Shown piece by piece: positions 1 to 5,425 of a stretch of DNA of 5,425 bases. The notes under the pieces are model-generated. The model made no database searches. It saw nothing but the letters and a program-made list of their open reading frames with translations, and had not been told where the DNA came from. This DNA comes from Planctomycetaceae bacterium. Lineage in GTDB: Bacteria; Planctomycetota; Planctomycetia; Pirellulales; Thermoguttaceae. Position 1 is the first letter of the stretch. Every line of letters starts with the position of its first letter. Location: the NCBI GenBank assembly GCA_003532715.1, contig DOEZ01000505.1, positions 1 through 5,425 on the forward strand, given 5' to 3'. The position numbers and the translations under genes were made by a program.

Positions 1-25
1 GCGATCGTCCGCTGGTGGATCACCG
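1..25 (+). repeat. Left copy of 25-bp terminal direct repeat
   Basis: These 25 bases (starting GCGATCGTCCGC, ending ATCACCG) are identical to 5401-5425. They encode A-I-V-R-W-W-I-T, a conserved family block. The equivalent block differs at 2 of 25 positions in copy 2 (from 1669) and 3 of 25 in copy 3 (from 3290), so exact identity is not simply forced by protein conservation. The repeat may extend beyond either window edge. Confidence 0.95.
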
Positions 26-1284
26 GGCGGAAGTTCAAAGGGTCGATCCGCATCTACCTCGACGACGCCAAGGAGCCCCAGTTCGAAATGCGAGCCGACC
101 AGTTGGTCGGCGGCGACGGGCTGGTCGGCGAACCGCTCTCGGCCGAACGCGCGGGAGGACGGAACCTCTACCTGCCCATCCCCTACGCCAAACGCTGCAA
201 AGTGACCTTTGACCGGAACTTCTACGAAACAAAGAACCGCGAGGATCGGCTGTTCTACCAGATCAACTATCGAACCTATCCGCCCGGCACACCGGTCGAG
301 ACCTTCAGCCGGGCTGGATTGGAAGCGGCGAAGGATCGCCTCGCGGCGATCGGAGAGACGCTACTCGATCCAGATCCGCCCCTGCCCGAGACTCCGAGCG
401 TGATTGATCGAAGAGTGCGAATCGAGCCAGGACAAGCGGCGGAAATCGGATTCGACAAGCCCGGCGCGATTTGCGAGTTGTCCGTCAGGCTCGACGCGAA
501 CGATCCGGTCCAGGCCCTGCGATCGACCGTCTTGGTGGTCGAGTTCGACGGCGAGCAAACCGTTTGGTGCCCCGTGGGCGATTTTTTTGGCAGCGGCGTC
601 GGCGTGAATCCCTACAAGGATTGGTATCGCCGAGTTGACCAGGACGGCACGATGACGTGTCGGTGGATCATGCCGTTCGAGAAGGAGTGCAAGCTGTCGC
701 TGAGGAATCTGGGCAATCAGGTCGTCGAAGGGGCCGTTTCGGTCGCGACGCGCGACTGGTCGTGGGACGATCGCTCGATGCATTTTCACGCGAACTGGCG
801 GCAGCAGCGCGACATGAAGACCAAGGAGCCGCATTTCGACTGGAGCTACTTGACCGCGCGGGGCAAGGGCGTTTTTGTCGGCGATACGCTGGCCCTGGTG
901 AATCGCTCGGAGACATGGTGGGGCGAAGGCGACGAGAAGATCTTTGTTGACGGCGAGGCGTTTCCCTCGCACTTCGGCACCGGCACCGAGGACTACTACG
1001 GTTATGCCTGGGGAATGCCGACGTTTTTCGACGCGCCCTTCCACGCGCAGCCGCGAGCCGAAGGGCCGAAACAGCGAGGCAACGTCACGAACACGCGGGT
1101 GCGTCTGTTGGATGCGATTCCCTTCTCGGAATCGTTCCAATTCGACATGGAGGTCTGGCACATCGCGAAGACCACGGTCGATTACGCGGCGGCGACGTAT
1201 TGGTACGGACGGCCCGGCGCGAAGGCCGCGACAGGTCCCATGCCCGACGAGGCGAGTCAACCGGTGCGATATCATACGAAGTGA
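1..1284 (+). CDS. Copy 1: GH172/DUF2961 family secreted glycosidase, 5'-truncated by window edge
   Basis: The frame is open from base 1 (A-I-V-R-W-W-I-T-G...) to TGA at 1282-1284, giving 427 residues. The ATG at 88 is internal, because the codons before it match conserved family sequence in copies 2-4. About 99 N-terminal codons (signal peptide and start of the mature protein) are missing, judged by copy 2. The candidate catalytic glutamates are the first E of GEGDEKIFVDGE (codon 925-927) and the E of GTGTEDYYGYAW (988-990), 21 residues apart. This spacing fits the nucleophile and acid/base pair I recall for the characterised GH172 difructose dianhydride I enzyme. The family fold is a double beta jelly-roll acting on furanosides. 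Relative to copy 2 there is no net indel; it only lacks the last six residues. It differs at sites shared by copies 2 and 3: CWW becomes CRW (658-666) and TCPWTW becomes TRDWSW (748-765). It has no C-terminal accessory domain. The family call is strong; the substrate is unknown. Confidence 0.88.
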   Translation, partial: AIVRWWITGRKFKGSIRIYLDDAKEPQFEMRADQLVGGDGLVGEPLSAERAGGRNLYLPIPYAKRCKVTFDRNFYETKNREDRLFYQINYRTYPPGTPVETFSRAGLEAAKDRLAAIGETLLDPDPPLPETPSVIDRRVRIEPGQAAEIGFDKPGAICELSVRLDANDPVQALRSTVLVVEFDGEQTVWCPVGDFFGSGVGVNPYKDWYRRVDQDGTMTCRWIMPFEKECKLSLRNLGNQVVEGAVSVATRDWSWDDRSMHFHANWRQQRDMKTKEPHFDWSYLTARGKGVFVGDTLALVNRSETWWGEGDEKIFVDGEAFPSHFGTGTEDYYGYAWGMPTFFDAPFHAQPRAEGPKQRGNVTNTRVRLLDAIPFSESFQFDMEVWHIAKTTVDYAAATYWYGRPGAKAATGPMPDEASQPVRYHTK

Positions 1285-1325
1285 GGCGGTTCGAGACCGT
1301 GAGTATGGCGAAGAGAAGGGGCCGA

Positions 1326-1371
1326 TTGTTTGGATACCCCACCCCTTTCCACGTGTTTATGGGAACGAGTT
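1326..1371 (+). promoter_or_regulatory. Leader of copy 2, homologous to leader of copy 4, with weak RBS
   Basis: This stretch aligns without gaps to 5058-5103 (constant offset 3732). Both begin TTGTT, share CCACCCCTT exactly 33 nt before the ATG, and end GTT or AGTT before ATG. In copy 2 the ribosome-binding region is the weak GGGAACGAG (1361-1369), where copy 4 has GAGGAG. I see no convincing -35/-10 pair. The similarity most simply reflects duplication of a unit that included the leader. Confidence 0.55.
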
Positions 1372-2970
1372 ATGTTGATGAGAAATTGTGTCATGGCGAT
1401 CGTTGCGTGTGTCGGTATTATGCAGGCCGCCGCGACGGCCGCGGACGTGAGTCTGAGTTCGCTGCTCGACGAGATGACCGATCGGGCCGCGCTGGCCCGG
1501 TTCCCCGACCCGGCTTACACCGTTAAGCAGTTCAGCAGCTACGATCCGGCGTCGACCAGTCCGGACAAGCCGGGTTGGTTCGCCAACAACGATCGTTCCT
1601 TCTTCGTCCGCGAGGAAACGAACAACGGACGGACGGAATGGGTCATGTTGGACGCCGAGGGTCCGGGCGCGATCGTCCGTTGGTGGATTACCGGCTTCGC
1701 CTACGACGGCACGGTTCGCATTTACATCGACGGCGCGAAAGAACCCGTTGTCGAAGCGAGGGTGAACGAGTTGATCGGCGGCGAGGCCCTCGTCGGACCG
1801 CCTCTGTCCGAGGAACGGGCCAGGGGCCGCAATCTCTATCTGCCGATTCCCTATGCCAAGCAGTGCAAGGTGACCTTCGACCAGAACTTCCAACTCACCA
1901 AGAATCGCGATCATTTGCTCTATTACCAGATCAACTATCGGACCTACGCGCCGGGCACGTCGGTCGAGAGTTTCAGCAAGACCGGCCTGGAAGCGGCGAA
2001 GGACCAGATTGCCAAGCTGCAAGACACGCTGCTCGATCCGGCGTCGGTCATGCCCGAAGACGCGTCGGTCGTCGAGCCGAAAGCAACCATCGAGGCGGGC
2101 GAGACGAAGTCGACGGTGCTCGATGGGCCGGGCGCGGTGTGCCGGCTGACCGTCAAGCTCGATGCCGAAGATCCCGTGCAGGCCTTGCGTTCCACGATCC
2201 TGGTCATGGAATTCGACGGCGAGCAAACCGTGTGGTGCCCGGTCGGTGATTTCTTCGGCTCGGGCGTGGGCGTGAATAAGTACAAAGGGTGGTATCGACA
2301 GGTCGAGGCCGACGGCACGATGACCTGCTGGTGGGTCATGCCGTTCGCGAAGCAGGCCAAGCTGTCGCTCGAGAACTTGGGTGAACAAACCGTCGAGGCC
2401 ACGGGCTCGATCGCGACGTGCCCATGGACGTGGGACGACCGCTCGATGCACTTCCGCACGACTTGGCGGCAGCAGCGCGACATGAAGACGCAGTCGCCTC
2501 ATTTCGACTGGAACTACCTGACGGCCCAGGGCAAGGGAGTCTTCGTCGGCGACACTCTCACGCTTTTGAATCGCTCGAACCGTTGGTGGGGCGAGGGCGA
2601 CGAGAAGATCTACGTCGACGGCGAGACGTTTCCCTCGCACTTCGGCACGGGGAGCGAGGACTATTACGGCTACGCCTGGTGCATGCCGCAGTACTTCGAA
2701 GCGCCGTTTCACGCCCAACCGCGAGCCGAGGGACCGAGGAACCACGGCAACGTGACCAACACGCGCGTGCGGCTCTTGGACGGGATTCCGTTCGAGAAGT
2801 CGTTCCGCTTCGACATAGAAGTGTGGCACTCGCGCAAGACGACGGTCGATTATGCGGCGACGACCTATTGGTACGGCCGGCCCAGCGCGAAAGCGACCGT
2901 CGGTCCCATGCCCGAGGAAGCGACGCAGCCGGTCAAGTACAACACCAAGCCGGCTGGCATCGTCGAGTGA
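1372..2970 (+). CDS. Copy 2: GH172/DUF2961 family secreted glycosidase, short form (532 aa)
   Basis: ATG at 1372 is chosen over an in-frame TTG at 1330. It aligns exactly with the start of copy 4, and the protein then begins with a signal peptide: MLMRNC, a hydrophobic stretch, and an ATAA/DVSL junction with probable cleavage near residues 23-24. The lumen of the periplasm or the outside is the likely site of action. The mature protein opens with DVSLSSLLDEMTDRAALARF. Conserved blocks follow: EGPGAIVRWW (about 97-106), RNLYLPIPYAK, YYQINYRTY, EFDGEQTVWCPVGDFF, TMTCWWVMPF, and TCPWTWDDRSMHF. The putative catalytic pair is E408 (GEGDEKIYVDGE) and E429 (GTGSEDYYGYAW). A segment that varies between copies (about residues 224-254) may link the two jelly-rolls of this family. 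The protein ends KYNTKPAGIVE, without the accessory domain of copy 3. It lies 25 nt upstream of copy 3 and is probably cotranscribed with it. Family assignment is from motifs; the exact substrate (fructan, arabinan or other) is not determined. Confidence 0.9.
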   Translation: MLMRNCVMAIVACVGIMQAAATAADVSLSSLLDEMTDRAALARFPDPAYTVKQFSSYDPASTSPDKPGWFANNDRSFFVREETNNGRTEWVMLDAEGPGAIVRWWITGFAYDGTVRIYIDGAKEPVVEARVNELIGGEALVGPPLSEERARGRNLYLPIPYAKQCKVTFDQNFQLTKNRDHLLYYQINYRTYAPGTSVESFSKTGLEAAKDQIAKLQDTLLDPASVMPEDASVVEPKATIEAGETKSTVLDGPGAVCRLTVKLDAEDPVQALRSTILVMEFDGEQTVWCPVGDFFGSGVGVNKYKGWYRQVEADGTMTCWWVMPFAKQAKLSLENLGEQTVEATGSIATCPWTWDDRSMHFRTTWRQQRDMKTQSPHFDWNYLTAQGKGVFVGDTLTLLNRSNRWWGEGDEKIYVDGETFPSHFGTGSEDYYGYAWCMPQYFEAPFHAQPRAEGPRNHGNVTNTRVRLLDGIPFEKSFRFDIEVWHSRKTTVDYAATTYWYGRPSAKATVGPMPEEATQPVKYNTKPAGIVE

Positions 2971-2984
2971 AACTGGCGATAGAC

Positions 2985-2989
2985 GGGAG
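2985..2989 (+). promoter_or_regulatory. Ribosome binding site of copy 3
   Basis: GGGAG lies six bases before ATG 2996, inside the 25-nt gap after the stop of copy 2. It decides the start of copy 3 in favour of 2996 over the longer upstream reading frame. The short gap leaves no room for an independent promoter outside the coding region of copy 2, which supports cotranscription. Confidence 0.65.
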
Positions 2990-2995
2990 AAAGCC

Positions 2996-5014
2996 ATGTG
3001 GACAAGATGCTGTTTCATCGCGATCAGCCTGTGCATCGCCGCCGTTCAGACGGCGACGGCCGCCGAAGTGAGTCTTCCGACGCTGCTCGACGAAATGACC
3101 GATCGGGCCGCCCTCGCGCGGCTTCCCGAGCCGGCCTACACCTGCAAGCAGGCCAGTAGTTATGACCCGCGATCGGTCGCCCCCGACCGTCCGGGCTGGT
3201 TTGCCAACGGCGATCACTCGCAGTATGTCCGCTCGGAGAAAGTCAACGGGCGGACCGAATGGGTCATGATGGACGCCGAGGGACCCGGCGCGATTGTCCG
3301 CTGGTGGGTCACCTCGGGCAAGTACGAAGGAACGATCCGCGTCTATCTCGACGGGGCCGACAAACCGGTGATCGAGGCCAATGTGGGCGAACTTGTCGGC
3401 GGCGCGGCCTTGGTCGGCCCGCCGCTTTCCGAAGTTCGAGCCAATGGTCGCAACCTCTACCTGCCGATCCCCTACGCGAAGCGCTGCAAGGTCACGTTCG
3501 ATCGGAATTTCCACAAGAGCTTCAAGGGCGAGGATCTGCTTTACTACCAGATCAACTATCGGACCTACGCGCCCGGAACGATGGTCGAGAGCTTCAGCAT
3601 GGCCGGGCTGGATGCCGCGAAGGACCAGATCGCCACGCTGCAAAAGACGCTGCTCGATCCCGCGTCGGTCATGCCCGAGCCGGCAACGAAACTCGAAACG
3701 CTCGAAGGAGTCCTCGACATTGGGCCGGGACAATCGCGGGGAATCAGCCTCCCGCATTCCGGCGCGATTTGCCGTCTTTCGGTCAAGCTCGGCGCGAAGG
3801 ATCCGGTCCAGGCGCTACGTTCGACGGTTCTCGTCATGGAATTCGACGGCGAGCAAACGGTGTGGTGCCCGGTGGGCGATTTCTTCGGCGGCGGCGTCGG
3901 CGTGAATCCCTACAAGGGCTGGTATCGAAAAGTCGACGAGGACGGCACGATGACCTGCTGGTGGGTCATGCCGTTCGAAAAGGACTGCCAGTTGGCCTTG
4001 AAGAACGTGGGGGATCAGGCGGTCAAGGCCGCCGTGTCGGTCACGACCTGTCCGTGGACGTGGGACGATCGCTCGATGTATTTTCATGCGACTTGGCGGC
4101 AGCAGCGCAAGATGGAGACAGGCAATCTGGAGGACGGAGCGTTCGACTGGAACTACGTGACCGTCGACGGCCAAGGCGTGTTCGTCGGCGACACGCTCGT
4201 CTTGCTCAATCGGGCGTTCGCTTGGTGGGGCGAAGGCGACGAGAAGATCTACGTCGACGGCGAGACGTTTCCGTCGCATTTCGGCACCGGCAGCGAGGAC
4301 TACTACGGGTACGCCTGGTGTACGCCCGAATTCTTCGAGTCGCCATTCCACGGCCAGCCGCGCGCCGAAGGTCCGGGCAATTACGGCAATGTGACGAACA
4401 CGCGAGTCCGGCTGCTCGATGCCGTTCCCTTCGACAAGTCATTTCGCTTCGACATGGAGGTGTGGCACGCGGCCAGGACGCACGTCGATTACGCGGCCAC
4501 GACCTATTGGTACGGGCGCCCCGGCGCGAGGGCCACCGTGGGCCCGATGCCCGAGGAAGCCAAGCAGCCGGTCAAGTACGACACCGAGGTCGTCATCCCC
4601 GGGTTCAAGGTGTTGCGGCGAACGGCCGGCACCGTCGAGATTCAGAACGTGCATGTCTTTGGACCGGGCAAGTGGCTCGACGACGACCAGCTTTGGTGGC
4701 AACGCGCCAAACCGGGCAACCAACTCGATCTGGCCCTGGCGGTCGAGAAGCCGGGCAAATACGTTGTCAAACTCGCGATGACCAAGGCGCCCGACTATGC
4801 CGTCGTGCAATTCCACGTCGACGGCAAGAAGGTCGGCGAACCGGTCGATTTCTACGATCCCGTGGTGCAACCGGCCGAGCCGATCACGTTGGGACCTTTC
4901 GATTTCGGCAAGAAGGAGCACGTGTTGACGATCGAGATCGTCGGCGCGAACGACCAGGCCGCCAAAGCCTATATGGTAGGTCTCGATAGAATCGAAATCG
5001 TGCCGGCCCGATAG
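2996..5014 (+). CDS. Copy 3: GH172/DUF2961 family secreted glycosidase with extra C-terminal beta-rich domain (672 aa)
   Basis: ATG at 2996 is preferred. It has a GGGAG ribosome binding site six bases upstream and gives a signal peptide (MWTRCCFIAISLCIAAVQTATAA, cleavage before EVSL). The longer in-frame extension to 2852 would overlap copy 2 by 119 nt and adds a basic, non-conserved stretch. The catalytic module spans about residues 24-530, with candidate glutamates E413 (GEGDEKIYVDGE) and E434 (GTGSEDYYGYAW). Compared with copy 2 it has three extra residues in the variable linker and three near METGNLEDGAFDW. Residues about 531-672 form an added domain containing GKYVVKLAMTKAPDYAVVQF, HVDGKKVGEPVDFYDP and LTIEIVGAN...YMVGLDRIEI. 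This alternating beta pattern resembles sandwich modules found at the C-terminus of other DUF2961 proteins, probably carbohydrate-binding or structural. It is the only complete copy here with that domain. It is probably translated from the same mRNA as copy 2. Substrate unknown. Confidence 0.9.
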   Translation: MWTRCCFIAISLCIAAVQTATAAEVSLPTLLDEMTDRAALARLPEPAYTCKQASSYDPRSVAPDRPGWFANGDHSQYVRSEKVNGRTEWVMMDAEGPGAIVRWWVTSGKYEGTIRVYLDGADKPVIEANVGELVGGAALVGPPLSEVRANGRNLYLPIPYAKRCKVTFDRNFHKSFKGEDLLYYQINYRTYAPGTMVESFSMAGLDAAKDQIATLQKTLLDPASVMPEPATKLETLEGVLDIGPGQSRGISLPHSGAICRLSVKLGAKDPVQALRSTVLVMEFDGEQTVWCPVGDFFGGGVGVNPYKGWYRKVDEDGTMTCWWVMPFEKDCQLALKNVGDQAVKAAVSVTTCPWTWDDRSMYFHATWRQQRKMETGNLEDGAFDWNYVTVDGQGVFVGDTLVLLNRAFAWWGEGDEKIYVDGETFPSHFGTGSEDYYGYAWCTPEFFESPFHGQPRAEGPGNYGNVTNTRVRLLDAVPFDKSFRFDMEVWHAARTHVDYAATTYWYGRPGARATVGPMPEEAKQPVKYDTEVVIPGFKVLRRTAGTVEIQNVHVFGPGKWLDDDQLWWQRAKPGNQLDLALAVEKPGKYVVKLAMTKAPDYAVVQFHVDGKKVGEPVDFYDPVVQPAEPITLGPFDFGKKEHVLTIEIVGANDQAAKAYMVGLDRIEIVPAR

Positions 5015-5057
5015 CCCATCCTCGCGACATGGCGATCGGGCGAATCGATAGTGCCCG
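5006..5057 (+). other. Possible hairpins after copy 3 (weak terminator or attenuator candidate)
   Basis: GCCCGAT (5006-5012, overlapping the stop codon) can pair with ATCGGGC (5035-5041), with additional inner pairs GCC/GGC. The same CGGGC (5037-5041) can instead pair with GCCCG (5053-5057), which is followed by the T/G-rich TTGTTGT. The two stems exclude each other. There is no proper run of T, so a standard intrinsic terminator is doubtful; the structure may be chance in GC-rich DNA. Confidence 0.25.
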
Positions 5058-5091
5058 TTGTTGTGACAATCCACCCCTTCCTGTTTCATTT

Positions 5092-5097
5092 GAGGAG
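5092..5097 (+). promoter_or_regulatory. Ribosome binding site of copy 4
   Basis: GAGGAG with six bases before ATG 5104 is the strongest Shine-Dalgarno match in the window. It supports the start of copy 4 and, by alignment, the ATG at 1372 for copy 2. Confidence 0.7.
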
Positions 5098-5103
5098 CGT
5101 GTT

Positions 5104-5425
5104 ATGTTGACGAGACGTTTTTTCATGACGGTCGCGCTGTGCGTCGGCGTGATGCAGACCGTCGCGACGGCCGCGGACGTGAGTCTGAGCTCGTTGCTCG
5201 ACGAGATGACCGACCGGGCCGCGCTGGCTCGGTTCCCCGATCCGGCTTACACCGTCAAGCAGTTCAGCAGCTACGATCCGGCGTCGACCGCCCCCGATAA
5301 ACCCGGCTGGTTTGCCAACAACGACACGTCGTTCTTCGTCCGCGAGGAAACGAACGACGGACGCACGGAGTGGGTGATGATGGACGCCGAAGGTCCGGGC
5401 GCGATCGTCCGCTGGTGGATCACCG
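5104..5425 (+). CDS. Copy 4: GH172/DUF2961 family secreted glycosidase, N-terminal part, cut by window end
   Basis: ATG at 5104 has a strong GAGGAG site (5092-5097) six bases before it and opens 107 complete codons. The signal peptide is MLTRRFFMTVALCVGVMQTV followed by ATAA/DVSL, with an arginine pair, a hydrophobic core and an Ala-X-Ala-like cleavage region. The mature part matches copy 2 at 80 of 84 residues (24-107), through DVSLSSLLDEMTDRAALARF, YTVKQFSSYDPAST and EGPGAIVRWWIT. The catalytic region lies beyond the window, so activity cannot be judged directly. The last 25 bases equal the first 25 of the window in the same codon phase. Fusing this fragment to copy 1 would give a 526-codon protein collinear with copy 2. 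It may therefore be the 5' half of the same gene as copy 1 in a collapsed or circularised contig, or a separate fourth copy. Confidence 0.87.
   Translation, partial: MLTRRFFMTVALCVGVMQTVATAADVSLSSLLDEMTDRAALARFPDPAYTVKQFSSYDPASTAPDKPGWFANNDTSFFVREETNDGRTEWVMMDAEGPGAIVRWWIT
5401..5425 (+). repeat. Right copy of 25-bp terminal direct repeat
   Basis: Identical to bases 1-25 and ending exactly at the window edge. Base 5401 is the first base of codon 100 of copy 4, and base 1 is the first base of the same conserved codon in copy 1, so the two fragments join in frame. Such an exact terminal overlap is typical of contigs that an assembler closes on a repeat or calls circular. Confidence 0.95.

Noticed and set aside
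1287..1299. Small hairpin CGGT-TCGAG-ACCG after copy 1
   Set aside because: The stem is only four base pairs with no T-run, too weak to call a terminator.
1330..1371. Upstream TTG start for copy 2
   Set aside because: It adds 14 residues before the signal peptide, and this stretch aligns with the untranslated leader of copy 4.
2852..2995. 48-residue N-terminal extension of copy 3
   Set aside because: It overlaps the end of copy 2 in another frame, is basic and unlike other family members, and would bury the signal peptide. A good ribosome binding site precedes ATG 2996.
1357..3036. 559-residue antisense reading frame across copy 2, and a 304-residue antisense frame at 361-1275
   Set aside because: They mirror the sense genes, are Arg/Leu-rich with no recognisable motif, and are expected from GC-rich codon use opposite a real gene. 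The sense frames have signal peptides, conserved motifs and a synonymous substitution pattern.
3259..4989. 576-residue forward frame overlapping copy 3
   Set aside because: It is a shifted-frame shadow of copy 3: rich in Arg, Gly and Ala, with no family motif and no plausible start signal.
5058..5089. Possible promoter before copy 4 (TTGTGA with TTTCAT 17 nt later)
   Set aside because: The -10 match is poor, it would leave almost no room for the ribosome binding site, and the aligned leader of copy 2 does not keep it.
1..5425. Small plasmid or virus with direct terminal repeats
   Set aside because: No replication, capsid, partition or mobility gene is visible, and the repeat lies inside a conserved coding block of a tandem family, which favours an assembly or window-edge effect.

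Overview
The window is a head-to-tail, same-strand array of one gene family and essentially nothing else. It holds the 3' part of copy 1 (1-1284), complete copy 2 (1372-2970), complete copy 3 (2996-5014) and the 5' part of copy 4 (5104-5425). All four look like secreted proteins of the DUF2961 / glycoside hydrolase family 172 (GH172) type. Copies 2, 3 and 4 start with Sec signal peptides. Copies 1, 2 and 3 carry the block GEGDEKI(F/Y)VDGE...GTG(T/S)EDYYGYAW, with two glutamates 21 residues apart that fit the catalytic pair I recall for GH172. No RNA gene, CRISPR array, transposase or replication gene is visible. No stretch over 300 bases lacks a gene.

Layout: copies 1 and 2 are separated by 87 nt, copies 2 and 3 by only 25 nt, and copies 3 and 4 by 89 nt. 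Copies 2 and 4 share a homologous, ungapped leader, while copy 3 follows copy 2 closely, as in an operon. Copy 3 alone has an extra C-terminal domain of about 142 residues, beta-rich and resembling carbohydrate-binding or accessory domains. Copies 1 and 2 stop where that domain would begin. The catalytic modules are collinear, with only small indels in two places.

The first 25 bases of the window are identical to the last 25. The codon phase matches, so joining the ends would give an intact 526-codon gene built from copy 4 plus copy 1. The most likely reading is that the window or contig ends inside a repeat of a longer tandem array, or that an assembler collapsed the array. A true 5.4 kb circle is less likely because no replication or mobility gene is present.

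Organism: the high GC, the secreted glycosidase family expansion and the tandem paralogues suggest an environmental polysaccharide-degrading bacterium. Planctomycetota is my best guess, from family resemblance only, with no marker gene to confirm it. Together the genes probably encode a set of exported enzymes acting on a furanose-containing (fructan- or arabinan-like) or related glycan. The substrate cannot be read from the sequence.
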